In this document: positions 16,038 to 23,661 of the stretch, in pieces
Numbering within the stretch: the first letter of the stretch is position 1
Layout: the number at the start of each line of letters is the position of its first letter
Source of the DNA: Candidatus Omnitrophota bacterium
GTDB taxonomy: Bacteria; Omnitrophota; Gorgyraeia; 2-01-FULL-45-10
Direction: 5' to 3'
Assembly (NCBI GenBank): GCA_028716065.1
Contig: JAQUQN010000003.1
Coordinates: 1-26,155, forward strand
Length of the DNA stretch: 26,155 bases
Position numbers and translations under genes: made by a program
The notes under the pieces: model-generated
Databases searched by the model: none
What the model saw: the letters and a program-made list of their open reading frames with translations, nothing else
What the model was told of the DNA's origin: nothing

Positions 16038-16280
16038 ATGGCAGAGAAAGTCGCAAAGGTAGGAATAAAACGTAAAAAGGGTTATCTTTATTACGTCGAT
16101 AAGAGAGGGAACGTCGTCGAGACGAAGATGGCCAGAGGCAAGAAAAAAGGCGGCGGCGGGAAGGTCATAGCGAAACCCTGCGTAAAGAAGGTGAAAGGGT
16201 ACCTCTATTTCATCGACAAGCGCGGTGATGTCTCTCGCGCGAAGATGCTAAGAGGCGGAAGAAAGAAAAAGAGAAGGTAG
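16038..16280 (+). CDS. Small very basic protein with two KGYLYF-DKRG repeats
   Basis: This 80-residue protein of unknown function is clearly duplicated: KKGYLYYVDKRGNVVETKMARG (about 13-34) and VKGYLYFIDKRGDVSRAKMLRG (about 52-73). Each is followed by a Lys/Arg/Gly run (KKKGGGGK, then GRKKKRR). Each unit looks like a short beta-hairpin with an aromatic strand and a DKRG turn. The high net positive charge suggests binding to nucleic acid or ribosomes (inference). A near-perfect Shine-Dalgarno implies abundant product, and a strong terminator follows. It lies 31 bases after the TtcA-like gene. I recognise no named domain. Confidence 0.85.
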   Translation: MAEKVAKVGIKRKKGYLYYVDKRGNVVETKMARGKKKGGGGKVIAKPCVKKVKGYLYFIDKRGDVSRAKMLRGGRKKKRR

Positions 16281-16296
16281 AATCCTTCGTTGTTTA

Positions 16297-16339
16297 GATA
16301 AGACAAGGAGATGGCAATGCTATCTCCTTGTCTTATTTT
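16297..16339 (+). terminator. Strong intrinsic terminator
   Basis: ATAAGACAAGGAGAT (16298-16312) pairs perfectly with ATCTCCTTGTCTTAT (16322-16336), a 15-bp stem that can extend through GGC/GCT to an AAT loop. TTT follows. This is the clearest transcript end in the window and closes the biosynthetic block before uvrA. The stem is nearly symmetric, so it may also work on the other strand. Confidence 0.85.
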
Positions 16340-16356
16340 CCCGCCTATGCTAAAAT
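16328..16356 (+). promoter_or_regulatory. Putative sigma-70-type promoter for uvrA
   Basis: TTGTCT (16328-16333), a 17-base spacer, then TAAAAT (16351-16356) resembles a -35/-10 pair. It would start transcription near 16363, about 19 bases before the uvrA ATG. The -35 lies inside the 3' arm of the terminator stem, so the end of one unit and the start of the next overlap. This rests on sequence match only. Confidence 0.4.
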
Positions 16357-16381
16357 CATCCTGATATCTTGCTAATATTAT

Positions 16382-19180
16382 ATGAAAAAGGAATATATAT
16401 TCATAAAAGGGGCAAGGGAACATAATCTCAAGAATCTGGATATAAAGATTCCCCGCAACCGCCTTGTCGTCATAACGGGACTTTCGGGTTCGGGAAAGTC
16501 CTCTCTGGCATTCGATACCATTTACGCCGAAGGGCAGAGAAGGTACGTGGAGAGCCTCTCGAGTTACGCGCGGCAGTTTCTCGAACAGATGCAGAAGCCG
16601 GATGTAGAATACATAGAGGGGCTGTCTCCGGCGATAAGCATCGAACAGAGGAGCGCAGGCTCCAATCCCCGCTCTACGGTAGGCACTCAGACTGAAGTTT
16701 ACGATTATTTAAGGCTTCTTTACGCAAGCATTGGCATGCCGCACTGCCCCAGATGCAAAAAACCCATAACGAGACAGACCTCACAGGAGATAGTGGAAAG
16801 GGTATTGAAACTTCCGGCTGACGCAAAGATACTGATCCTGGCGCCTCTGGTAAGAGGCAGGAAGGGAGAATACAGAGACCTCTTCCAGGGGATAAAAAAA
16901 GAAGGGTTCGTGAGGGTGAGGGTCGACGGCAAAATACTGGAACTCGAGAAGCCGATAAAGCTCGATAAGAAAAAGAAGCATGACATAGAGATCGTGGTGG
17001 ACAGGCTCATCTTAAAACAGGACATCCGTAAGCGCCTTACAGATTCCGTAGAGACGGCTCTGGGGGCAGGTAAAGGCCTGGTCATAGTCAGTCCCGAACC
17101 CGGGCCGCGTCTCCCATTCCCTGAGACCCTGTTCAATGAACAATATGCATGTGCGGATTGCGGCATCAGTATAGAGGAAGTGGCTCCGAGGATATTCTCT
17201 TTCAATTCACCTTACGGTGCCTGTCCGGCCTGCGGCGGCCTAGGTAATAAGATGGAGATAGATGCCGAACTGGTGATACCGGACAAATCGAAACCCGTCA
17301 TAGACGCCGTCGACGCCTGGAGAAAGGGCGGAAAGGGGCTCTATTTATATTACAGAAGATTATTGAGGTCTCTTGCGCACCGGGTGGGTTTCGATGTCCA
17401 GACTCCTTTCAAGAACCTCAGCAAGGAAGCCAAAAGAATAGTGCTTTACGGCGAGGAAGGCCCGGGATGGGGAAGTTTTGAGGGTGTAATAGCGAATTTG
17501 GAGAGGCGGTTTCGTGAGACTGAAAGCGAATTTATCAAGACAGAGATAAACAAATATATGTCGGTCCTGCCTTGCCCGGTATGTTATGGGGCGAGGCTCA
17601 AACCGGAGAGCCTTTCCGTTACGGTCGGAGGCATGAACATCGCTCAGCTGACAGGCCTTCCGATCAAACGGCTCAAGGAGTTCTTGAACGGACTGCAGCT
17701 TACCGATACCCAAAAAAAGATAGCGCATCAGATCCTGAAAGAGATAAATTCAAGGCTCCTCTTCATGGTCAATGTAGGCTTGGATTACCTGACGTTGGAC
17801 AGGCGCAGTGCCACGCTTTCAGGCGGCGAGGCGCAGAGAATAAGATTGGCTACGCAGATAGGCTCCGGGCTGGTGGGAGTCATATATATTCTCGATGAGC
17901 CGAGCATAGGACTGCACCAGAAGGATAATTCCAAACTATTGGATACGCTGGAGGCATTGAGGGAGCTGGGTAATACCCTTATCGTCGTGGAGCATGATGA
18001 GGCGACGATAAGAAAAGCGGACCATATAATAGATCTGGGGCCGGGCGCGGGAGAGCACGGAGGCAGGATCATGGCAAGCGGCACCATTGAAGAGATACTG
18101 AATTCCGAAGGATCTCTTACGGCGAGATACCTGAACGGGCAGCTGAAGATAAGCGTGCCCGGTAAGAGGCGGCCCTACAAGGGCAGGAAGGCGCTAAAGA
18201 TAATCGCCGCCAGCGAGCATAATCTTAAATCGATAGATGTGGAAATACCCCTCGGCCTTTTCGTCTGTGTTACGGGCGTTTCCGGCTCCGGTAAAAGTAC
18301 TCTAGTCGATGATATTCTCTACAGGGCACTCGCCAAAAGGTTTTACAGGTCCAGGGAGCCGGTCGGAGCGCATAAACGGATAGAGGGCACGGAGGCCATA
18401 GATAAGGTCATAGTGATAGATCAGTCGCCGATAGGCAGGACGCCGCGGTCGAATGCGGCCACATACACCGGGGCATTCGCCCCGATACGGGACATATTTT
18501 CCCGTCTTCCCGAAGCGAAGGTGCGCGGCTACAAACCGGGGAGGTTCAGTTTCAACGTCAAGGGCGGCCGGTGCGAAGCATGTACCGGCGACGGGATAAA
18601 AAAGATAGAGATGCATTTTCTTCCCGATGTCTATGTGCAATGCGAGGTTTGTAAGGGGAAGAGGTTCAATGAACAGACGCTCGAAGTCAAATATAAGGGG
18701 AGGTCCATAGCCGAAGTTCTGGAGATGTCGGTAGAGGAGGCCTTGAGCCTTTTCGCGAACATACCCTCCGTCAGGAACAAACTGAAGACCCTTTTCGAAG
18801 TGGGGCTTGGTTATATAAAATTGGGGCAGTCCGCCACCACGCTTTCCGGAGGGGAGGCGCAGAGAATAAAACTGGCTACCGAACTTTCGAAGACGTCCAC
18901 CGGCAGGACTCTTTATATATTGGACGAACCGACCACAGGATTGCATTTTGCCGACATAGATAAACTATTGAACGTGCTTCAGGCGCTCACTTCGCAGGGA
19001 AACACAGTCCTGGTTATCGAACATAATCTTGATGTCATCAAGACATCCGATTATGTAATAGACCTCGGGCCTGAGGGCGGGGATGAAGGCGGCGAAATGG
19101 TGGCAAAGGGGACCCCTGAAGAGATAATCAGGAATCCCAGGTCATATACGGGAAGATATCTTAAGGAAGTGTTAAAATGA
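16382..19180 (+). CDS. uvrA: Excinuclease ABC subunit A
   Basis: UvrA is the damage-recognising ATPase of nucleotide excision repair; the dimer loads UvrB on DNA. The 932-residue length is standard. Two ABC modules are visible: Walker A GLSGSGKS (33-40) and GVSGSGKS (632-639); signatures LSGGEAQR at 479-486 and 821-828; and ILDEPSIGLH and ILDEPTTGLH. Zinc ligands are Cys257/260/281/284 and Cys731/734/754/757. The start KEYIFIKGAREHNLKNLD fits the family, but no Shine-Dalgarno precedes it; the upstream bases are TAATATTAT. It follows the terminator and probably has its own promoter. The stop overlaps the TPR gene (ATGA). Confidence 0.97.
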   Translation: MKKEYIFIKGAREHNLKNLDIKIPRNRLVVITGLSGSGKSSLAFDTIYAEGQRRYVESLSSYARQFLEQMQKPDVEYIEGLSPAISIEQRSAGSNPRSTVGTQTEVYDYLRLLYASIGMPHCPRCKKPITRQTSQEIVERVLKLPADAKILILAPLVRGRKGEYRDLFQGIKKEGFVRVRVDGKILELEKPIKLDKKKKHDIEIVVDRLILKQDIRKRLTDSVETALGAGKGLVIVSPEPGPRLPFPETLFNEQYACADCGISIEEVAPRIFSFNSPYGACPACGGLGNKMEIDAELVIPDKSKPVIDAVDAWRKGGKGLYLYYRRLLRSLAHRVGFDVQTPFKNLSKEAKRIVLYGEEGPGWGSFEGVIANLERRFRETESEFIKTEINKYMSVLPCPVCYGARLKPESLSVTVGGMNIAQLTGLPIKRLKEFLNGLQLTDTQKKIAHQILKEINSRLLFMVNVGLDYLTLDRRSATLSGGEAQRIRLATQIGSGLVGVIYILDEPSIGLHQKDNSKLLDTLEALRELGNTLIVVEHDEATIRKADHIIDLGPGAGEHGGRIMASGTIEEILNSEGSLTARYLNGQLKISVPGKRRPYKGRKALKIIAASEHNLKSIDVEIPLGLFVCVTGVSGSGKSTLVDDILYRALAKRFYRSREPVGAHKRIEGTEAIDKVIVIDQSPIGRTPRSNAATYTGAFAPIRDIFSRLPEAKVRGYKPGRFSFNVKGGRCEACTGDGIKKIEMHFLPDVYVQCEVCKGKRFNEQTLEVKYKGRSIAEVLEMSVEEALSLFANIPSVRNKLKTLFEVGLGYIKLGQSATTLSGGEAQRIKLATELSKTSTGRTLYILDEPTTGLHFADIDKLLNVLQALTSQGNTVLVIEHNLDVIKTSDYVIDLGPEGGDEGGEMVAKGTPEEIIRNPRSYTGRYLKEVLK

Positions 19181-21552
19181 GGCTTTCAGCTATCAGCTTT
19201 CAGCTATCAGCATTAATAAATAAAAACCTTATATTTTTAACCCTGTTTATTTTTGCGGCCGCTTTTACCTTTGCGGCGGAAAATTCCGAAGAAGCGGATT
19301 TCATATTCACGAAGAAGGCCTTCAATGACGGTTTGTATGACCTCGTTCAGGAGAAGGCCGAAAGTTTCCTCCGTTCATATCCGCGCACCGCCCACGCCGT
19401 GGAGGCCCATGTATTGCTGGGGCGTTCCTTCTATCAGCAGAACAGGCCCGTCAAGGCGCTTTATGAGTTCGACCTGGTCTTAAATGACCCGGCCGGAAGC
19501 AAGTTCCATGACGAGGCCCTTTATTGGACCGCGGAGACATGCTTCAAGACCGGAGATTTCAAGCGTGCGCTGGAGTGCTATCAAAAGGTGGCAGATAAGT
19601 TTTCTTCATCGAAATACCTGGGTTATGCCTCCTACGGCAAGGGATGGTGTTATTATAAGTTGGGGTCCTTTGAAAGCGCCGTCAACTCCTTCAGGGAAGT
19701 CGTCTTGAAATATCCATTCGAAAAGATAGCGATGGAATCGCAGTTCAAGATTGGAGAATGCGAATACATCCTGGGGAATTACGCTGAAGCAGAAAAAGAG
19801 CTTAAGAAATTTATCGAAAAATTTCCGGTGTCTGAAAGGTTGAGCGAGGCCTACTATCTATACGGGGAATCCCTCTTTTACCTTGGAAGGTATAAAGATT
19901 CCATTCCAGCTTTCAAAAGGGCGCTTTCAATATCGCCGGAGGCCCGGTGGTCAAATTTTGCCATATACAGGATGGCGCAGGCATATTTACAGACAGGCGA
20001 ATACGAAAATAGCCTGAAAGAATTCAAGGCATGCGCCGGAGGCGCCGGCAACGCCTTTTTAAAGAGCGACTCGCTATTGGGCATGGGCCAAAACTATGAA
20101 AAACTTGGGAAAGAGGGCGATGCCTTGAGTATTTACAATGAGATCATAGAAAAGTATGCCGATGAAGATGCCGCGCCCGAAGCGTACCTTCGAAAAATAA
20201 AGATACTTTACGGGACCGGCAGATACGGAGAAGCCGAAGATCTATGCCGTTCGGCGATAGAAAAATTTCCGGGATCCGAATACATCGATAAATTTCACTA
20301 CGAACTCGGCTGGATATACGCGATCCGGAAAAGTTATGAAGACGCACTTTATGAATTCATCTGGATAGAGAAGGAGTCCAAGGACATTTACCTGAGCGCA
20401 AGCGCGGTGTGCAAGATCGGAGATATATATTTTGACCAGAAGGAATATGACAAGGCGATAGAGAGTTTCGATATCGTCCTTGATAAATATCCCGACAGTG
20501 TCCTGGCCGATTATGCGCAGTTCCAGATAGGCAATATATTTTTCGCTACCGAAAAATATGACCGGGCCATCCTGTCATACCAGAGCGTGTTGGTGAATTT
20601 TCCAAAGACGGCCTTCAGGGAAAAGACCCTCTTCAGCCTGGCCATGTCGTATTTCAAGCTCGGCGATTATGAAAGGGCCTCTTCCGAATTTACGCGCCTG
20701 ATTGAAAAATTCTCCGGCGGCGAACTGGCCTTCAAGACAAGATTCTACCTCGCGAATTCGATGTATTACAGGGGCAGGTATAATAATGCCGTCAAGATGT
20801 TCAGGGCTATAATAAAAGATACGCCTGATGCCGATATCAGGCGTATGTCCAGGTATCAGCTCGGATGGTGCTATTATAATGATCACAAAGAATCGGAAGC
20901 GCTGGAAGAATTCAACTCCTTTTTAAAGGATTACCCGAAATCGGACCTGGCGCCGGACGTTAAGTACTGGTTCGGTGAATACTATCGTTCGAAGGGACAA
21001 TACGATAAGGCGGCCGATTATTATTCGAATATCCTGAAAGATTACCCTTCTTTGGATATAGCCGATAACGCGCTTTTCCAGCTTGCCGTTACATTGAGCG
21101 AGGCGGGTAAGTCTGCCGAGGCCGTGAGAAGATTTGAGGAGCTGATATCAGGGTTTCCGGATTCCGAATTCGTGAAGACCGCGTATAGAAGGATAGCCAA
21201 ACTGAAGAAGAATGACAAGGATTATGACGCGGCCATAGAATATTTCAGGCACGCTCTCGGCAATGATAACAACGAGACGAATTCTCAGATCCAGTATGAG
21301 ATAGCGGAGCTGTTCGAGGAGAAGGGTGACCTTCAGCAGGCCGTTAAAGAATATCTAAAGGTCCCGTACCTATATTCCAAGGGGACCTTCTGGTCAAACC
21401 GGGCTCAGCTCAAGTGCGCGCAGCTCTTCGAGCGGCTGGACAAGCCGGACGAAGCGAAAAAGATGTATGAAAAACTGGTCGACATGAATATAGAAGAATC
21501 GGCCCTCGCAAAGAAGAGGCTCGAGTGGCTCAAGTGGCGAGGGGCGAAGTAA
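19177..21552 (+). CDS. Exported TPR-repeat protein of the ExbB/ExbD locus
   Basis: This is a 791-residue protein with an N-terminal hydrophobic signal (about 17-33, LIFLTLFIFAAAFTFAA, likely cleaved before ENSEE) and then tandem tetratricopeptide repeats along almost its whole length. Typical units are ALYWTAETCFKTGDFKRALE, AQFQIGNIFFATEKYDRAI and ADNALFQLAVTLSEAGKSAE, often ending in YP or FP before the next unit. It should lie in the periplasm as a protein-binding scaffold. It resembles the YbgF/CpoB-like TPR partners found beside TolQ/ExbB motors (inference). The first residues LSAISFQLSA are encoded by a tandem 14-base repeat. Start ATG 19177 overlaps the uvrA stop. Confidence 0.88.
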   Translation: MRLSAISFQLSALINKNLIFLTLFIFAAAFTFAAENSEEADFIFTKKAFNDGLYDLVQEKAESFLRSYPRTAHAVEAHVLLGRSFYQQNRPVKALYEFDLVLNDPAGSKFHDEALYWTAETCFKTGDFKRALECYQKVADKFSSSKYLGYASYGKGWCYYKLGSFESAVNSFREVVLKYPFEKIAMESQFKIGECEYILGNYAEAEKELKKFIEKFPVSERLSEAYYLYGESLFYLGRYKDSIPAFKRALSISPEARWSNFAIYRMAQAYLQTGEYENSLKEFKACAGGAGNAFLKSDSLLGMGQNYEKLGKEGDALSIYNEIIEKYADEDAAPEAYLRKIKILYGTGRYGEAEDLCRSAIEKFPGSEYIDKFHYELGWIYAIRKSYEDALYEFIWIEKESKDIYLSASAVCKIGDIYFDQKEYDKAIESFDIVLDKYPDSVLADYAQFQIGNIFFATEKYDRAILSYQSVLVNFPKTAFREKTLFSLAMSYFKLGDYERASSEFTRLIEKFSGGELAFKTRFYLANSMYYRGRYNNAVKMFRAIIKDTPDADIRRMSRYQLGWCYYNDHKESEALEEFNSFLKDYPKSDLAPDVKYWFGEYYRSKGQYDKAADYYSNILKDYPSLDIADNALFQLAVTLSEAGKSAEAVRRFEELISGFPDSEFVKTAYRRIAKLKKNDKDYDAAIEYFRHALGNDNNETNSQIQYEIAELFEEKGDLQQAVKEYLKVPYLYSKGTFWSNRAQLKCAQLFERLDKPDEAKKMYEKLVDMNIEESALAKKRLEWLKWRGAK
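19183..19210. repeat. Two tandem 14-base repeats at the start of the TPR gene
   Basis: CTTTCAGCTATCAG occurs twice in a row (19183-19196, 19197-19210) just after the ATG. It is translated as part of the signal-peptide region. It looks like an intergenic repeat that has been taken into the reading frame. Confidence 0.8.
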
Positions 21553-21690
21553 GCGTAAAACGTAAAGCGTAAAACGTAAAATTTCCCGCCGTAGCGGGAT
21601 CCCGCAAAAGGCGGGAAAAGTGTAAAATTTAAAACGCTTTAAATTTTGAGTTTTAACTTTACGCTTTTCGCTTTACACTTTTCGCTAACG
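21553..21690. repeat. Composite palindromic repeat between TPR gene and exbB
   Basis: GCGTAAAACGTAAA is repeated exactly twice (21553-21580). A degenerate inverted version, with TTTACGCTTTTCGCTTTACA, lies at about 21657-21686. Inside are a perfect palindrome, GCGGGATCCCGC (21594-21605), flanked by TTTCCCGCC/GGCGGGAAA (21582-21590 and 21610-21618), and a separate perfect hairpin, AAAATTTAAA-ACGC-TTTAAATTTT (21624-21647). It has no coding content. It may end or attenuate transcription, or be a mobile repeat. Confidence 0.75.
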
Positions 21691-21712
21691 AGAATATTAC
21701 GAGGAGGAATGT

Positions 21713-22345
21713 ATGTGGGATTTTTTGCAAAAAGGCGGCCCGATGATCTATTTGATAATTTTAGCGTCGATCCTGGCGCTGGGTGTGATTATCGAAAGGG
21801 TATACCACCTGAACAGGGCCAGGATAGACTCCAATAAATTCATGGATGACATAATCAGCGTTATCCGCCGCAACAAGATCATTGAGGCGATAGAGATGTG
21901 TAATAAGACGCCCGGACCCATCGCGCACATAATCAAGGCAGGCATCCTTAAACACGACAGATCAAAGCCGGAGATAAGGGAAGCGGTCGAGGAGGCGGCG
22001 CAGCTTGAGATACCGCGCCTGGAAAGGCACCTTCCGATACTCGCTACCATCGCGCACATAGCGCCTCTTTTGGGGCTCCTGGGAACGGTCACCGGCATGA
22101 TAAAGGCCTTCCAGGTAATTCAGACCAAGGCGCTGGCGATGGCGCCTGTGAATCCGGGTGACCTCGCAGGCGGGATCTGGGAATCGCTTTTAGCGACACT
22201 TGCCGGCATCGCGGTGGCGATACCGACATATGTGGCGTACAATTATCTCGTTAGCCAGGTAGACAGCCTCGTGTATGACATGGAGAGGAGCGCCACCGAC
22301 CTCGTAAATCTGCTCTCCTCCAAAAGAGACACTTATGAAGTTTAA
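21713..22345 (+). CDS. exbB: ExbB/TolQ-family proton channel protein
   Basis: This is an inner-membrane stator-type motor subunit that uses the proton gradient with ExbD. The 210-residue protein has a first membrane span at about 10-27 (PMIYLIILASILALGVII), a cytoplasmic loop containing EEAAQLEIPRLERHLPILATIAHIAPLLGLLGTVTGMI, and a last span with LLATLAGIAVAIPTYVAYN. The channel Thr positions in GLLGTV and LLAT are kept. GAGGAGG lies 5 bases before the ATG. It overlaps exbD by 11 bases. TolQ is an equivalent name, since the two families cannot be separated by eye. Confidence 0.92.
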   Translation: MWDFLQKGGPMIYLIILASILALGVIIERVYHLNRARIDSNKFMDDIISVIRRNKIIEAIEMCNKTPGPIAHIIKAGILKHDRSKPEIREAVEEAAQLEIPRLERHLPILATIAHIAPLLGLLGTVTGMIKAFQVIQTKALAMAPVNPGDLAGGIWESLLATLAGIAVAIPTYVAYNYLVSQVDSLVYDMERSATDLVNLLSSKRDTYEV

Positions 22346-22727
22346 GAGGCGTTTTAAGATAGAGAAAGGTATAATCGACCTTACACCGCTGGTCAACGTC
22401 TTCTTTCTCTTGTTCATATTTTTCATGTTCACGTCCAGTTTTATATTCCAGCCCGGCATAAGAGTAAACCTGCCCAAGGCCGTGACGAGCGAGGTCCTCC
22501 AGCAGGGGACGGCAGTTATAATAATAACAAAGGACGACAGGATATATCTCGACGACAGAGAAATATCGCGCGAAGAACTGGCGTCCAAGTTGAGCACCAT
22601 AGCGAAGGAAAAGCTGGGGCTTCTCATCAAGGCCGATAGCCGCGCTTCACTGGGAAGGATAGTCGAAGTCTGGGACCTCTGCAGAGAGAAAGGTGTCTCG
22701 CAGGCCAATATAGCGACAAATCAATAG
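22335..22727 (+). CDS. exbD: ExbD/TolR-family protein with Asn at the proton-pathway Asp position
   Basis: The 130-residue protein has a short basic N-terminus, one membrane span (about 18-38) and a periplasmic domain. The membrane motif is IDLTPLVNVFFLLFIFFMF. In ExbD/TolR the usual motif is TPxxDVxxxLLIFFM, in which the Asp is essential for proton use in E. coli ExbD. Here residue 21 is Asn, while Asp15 occupies the place that is Asn in E. coli (INVTPFIDV). The periplasmic part, INLPKAVTSE-like VNLPKAVTSEVLQQ and LLIKADSRASLGRIVEV, is normal. The gene overlaps exbB, and no tonB-domain gene follows. Confidence 0.88.
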   Translation: MKFKRRFKIEKGIIDLTPLVNVFFLLFIFFMFTSSFIFQPGIRVNLPKAVTSEVLQQGTAVIIITKDDRIYLDDREISREELASKLSTIAKEKLGLLIKADSRASLGRIVEVWDLCREKGVSQANIATNQ

Positions 22728-22752
22728 AATAGTATATGAAGGGATAAGGGGT

Positions 22753-23172
22753 ATGGGTCAAGGGTCATGGACAAACGTTGTATCGAAAATAAAACTGGAT
22801 AGGATATTTGTCCTGGCGATCCTCTTTTCGGTCGTATGGCATCTATTCTGGCTGACTGCTGTCAAGGTAGTGATAACTCCGGGTAAAATGAAACAGGCGA
22901 CATTTTCCAGGGTATCCTTTTTGGGCCCGATACTGGAAAGAGGGGCCATGGAGGTCCGGATAGAACGGCCGCAGAGTTCAGTATTGGAAAAAAGGTACAT
23001 GGAGGACCTGGAAGAGATACGTGTAGATGTGGGAACATTCAGGGCTGGCCGGCCTGCCGTCGGCGAAGATGATACGAAGGACGCGTTCGGTTCAAGCGCT
23101 AAAAGACTGCATCCTCTTATCATAGATGCCGTAAGCGGGACAAAGGCCGAACCCAACTTTCATATCGAATAA
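22753..23172 (+). CDS. One-pass membrane protein in the TonB position, no TonB domain
   Basis: This is a 139-residue protein with a cytoplasmic basic start, one hydrophobic span (about 17-37, DRIFVLAILFSVVWHLFWLTA), then a soluble, mostly charged remainder containing TFSRVSFLGPILERGA. It sits directly after exbD, where tonB or tolA normally lies, and the topology matches a TonB N-terminal anchor. However, it has no Pro-rich spacer and no C-terminal TonB fold. It may be a reduced energy transducer or an accessory subunit (inference). AAGGGG lies upstream of ATG 22753. The frame is intact to its stop, with no sign of a frameshift to a longer protein. Confidence 0.7.
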   Translation: MGQGSWTNVVSKIKLDRIFVLAILFSVVWHLFWLTAVKVVITPGKMKQATFSRVSFLGPILERGAMEVRIERPQSSVLEKRYMEDLEEIRVDVGTFRAGRPAVGEDDTKDAFGSSAKRLHPLIIDAVSGTKAEPNFHIE

Positions 23173-23186
23173 AAATATTTGCCTTA

Positions 23187-23192
23187 TATAAT
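23187..23192 (+). promoter_or_regulatory. TATAAT-like -10 box directly before the zinc-ribbon gene
   Basis: TATAAT ends 6 bases before ATG 23199, with no Shine-Dalgarno and no good -35. If used, transcription would begin at about the ATG, giving a leaderless message. The evidence is weak. Confidence 0.25.
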
Positions 23193-23198
23193 AATATT

Positions 23199-23450
23199 AT
23201 GATAAAATTGGATATAACTACTGCTATATTCATATATGTACTATTCTCTGTAATTATCACCTTGCTTATTTGGATAATATATGGATATAAGGGCATAAGG
23301 ACTGTCGCGGCCAAGGATATAGAATTTATATGGAAATGCCCGGTCTGTTATAATACCTACATAGATTCGAAACACGAAGATATATCGGTCTGTCCGCTAT
23401 GCGGCAGCTACAATAAGAAAGAGGAAAATCAGAAGGGGGTGGGTAGATGA
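23199..23450 (+). CDS. Small membrane-anchored zinc-ribbon protein
   Basis: This is an 83-residue protein with an N-terminal membrane span (about 6-29, ITTAIFIYVLFSVIITLLIWIIYG) and a cytoplasmic or periplasmic zinc ribbon, KCPVCYNTY...SVCPLCGSYNKK, with two CxxC pairs 15 to 20 residues apart. The function is unknown; membrane-tethered ribbons of this kind are usually regulatory or protein-binding (inference). There is no Shine-Dalgarno; TAATATT immediately precedes ATG. The stop overlaps the next gene (ATGA), so the two are probably translated together. Confidence 0.75.
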   Translation: MIKLDITTAIFIYVLFSVIITLLIWIIYGYKGIRTVAAKDIEFIWKCPVCYNTYIDSKHEDISVCPLCGSYNKKEENQKGVGR

Positions 23451-23647
23451 TCACGGAGATTGGGATAACGGCCGGAGATGTATGGCATTATCTTGACCAG
23501 CACGGCAAGAGCTATCTTAAGGATATAGTTTCCGGCATATCCGTAGATAGGGACAGGGCATTGATGAGCATAGGTTGGTTGGCCAGAGAAGGCCATGTGG
23601 TAGTAGAGAAATCAGGTTCGGATTATCATGTCTATTTGAGGAGATAA
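23447..23647 (+). CDS. Winged-helix protein, DUF2582-like
   Basis: This is a 66-residue protein, ITAGDVWHYLDQHGKSYLKDI followed by DRALMSIGWLAREGHVVVEK. It matches my memory of the DUF2582 winged-helix family: IG-TAG-IW-YL at the front, helix-turn-helix in the middle, GWLAREG before the wing. It probably binds DNA, with an unknown target. GGGGGTGGG-like purines precede the ATG, which overlaps the zinc-ribbon stop. The next gene starts 14 bases downstream. Confidence 0.75.
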   Translation: MITEIGITAGDVWHYLDQHGKSYLKDIVSGISVDRDRALMSIGWLAREGHVVVEKSGSDYHVYLRR

Positions 23648-23661
23648 GAAACGAGGTCAAT

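Noticed and set aside
18302..18946. Minus-strand frame of 214 codons opposite uvrA
   Set aside because: Antisense to the second ABC module of UvrA, which has all its motifs.
21553..21690. CRISPR array
   Set aside because: Only two adjacent direct copies without spacers, plus inverted arms; no cas gene nearby.
22753..23172. Frameshifted full-length TonB
   Set aside because: The downstream frames show no TonB C-terminal fold, and the next gene follows within 30 bases.
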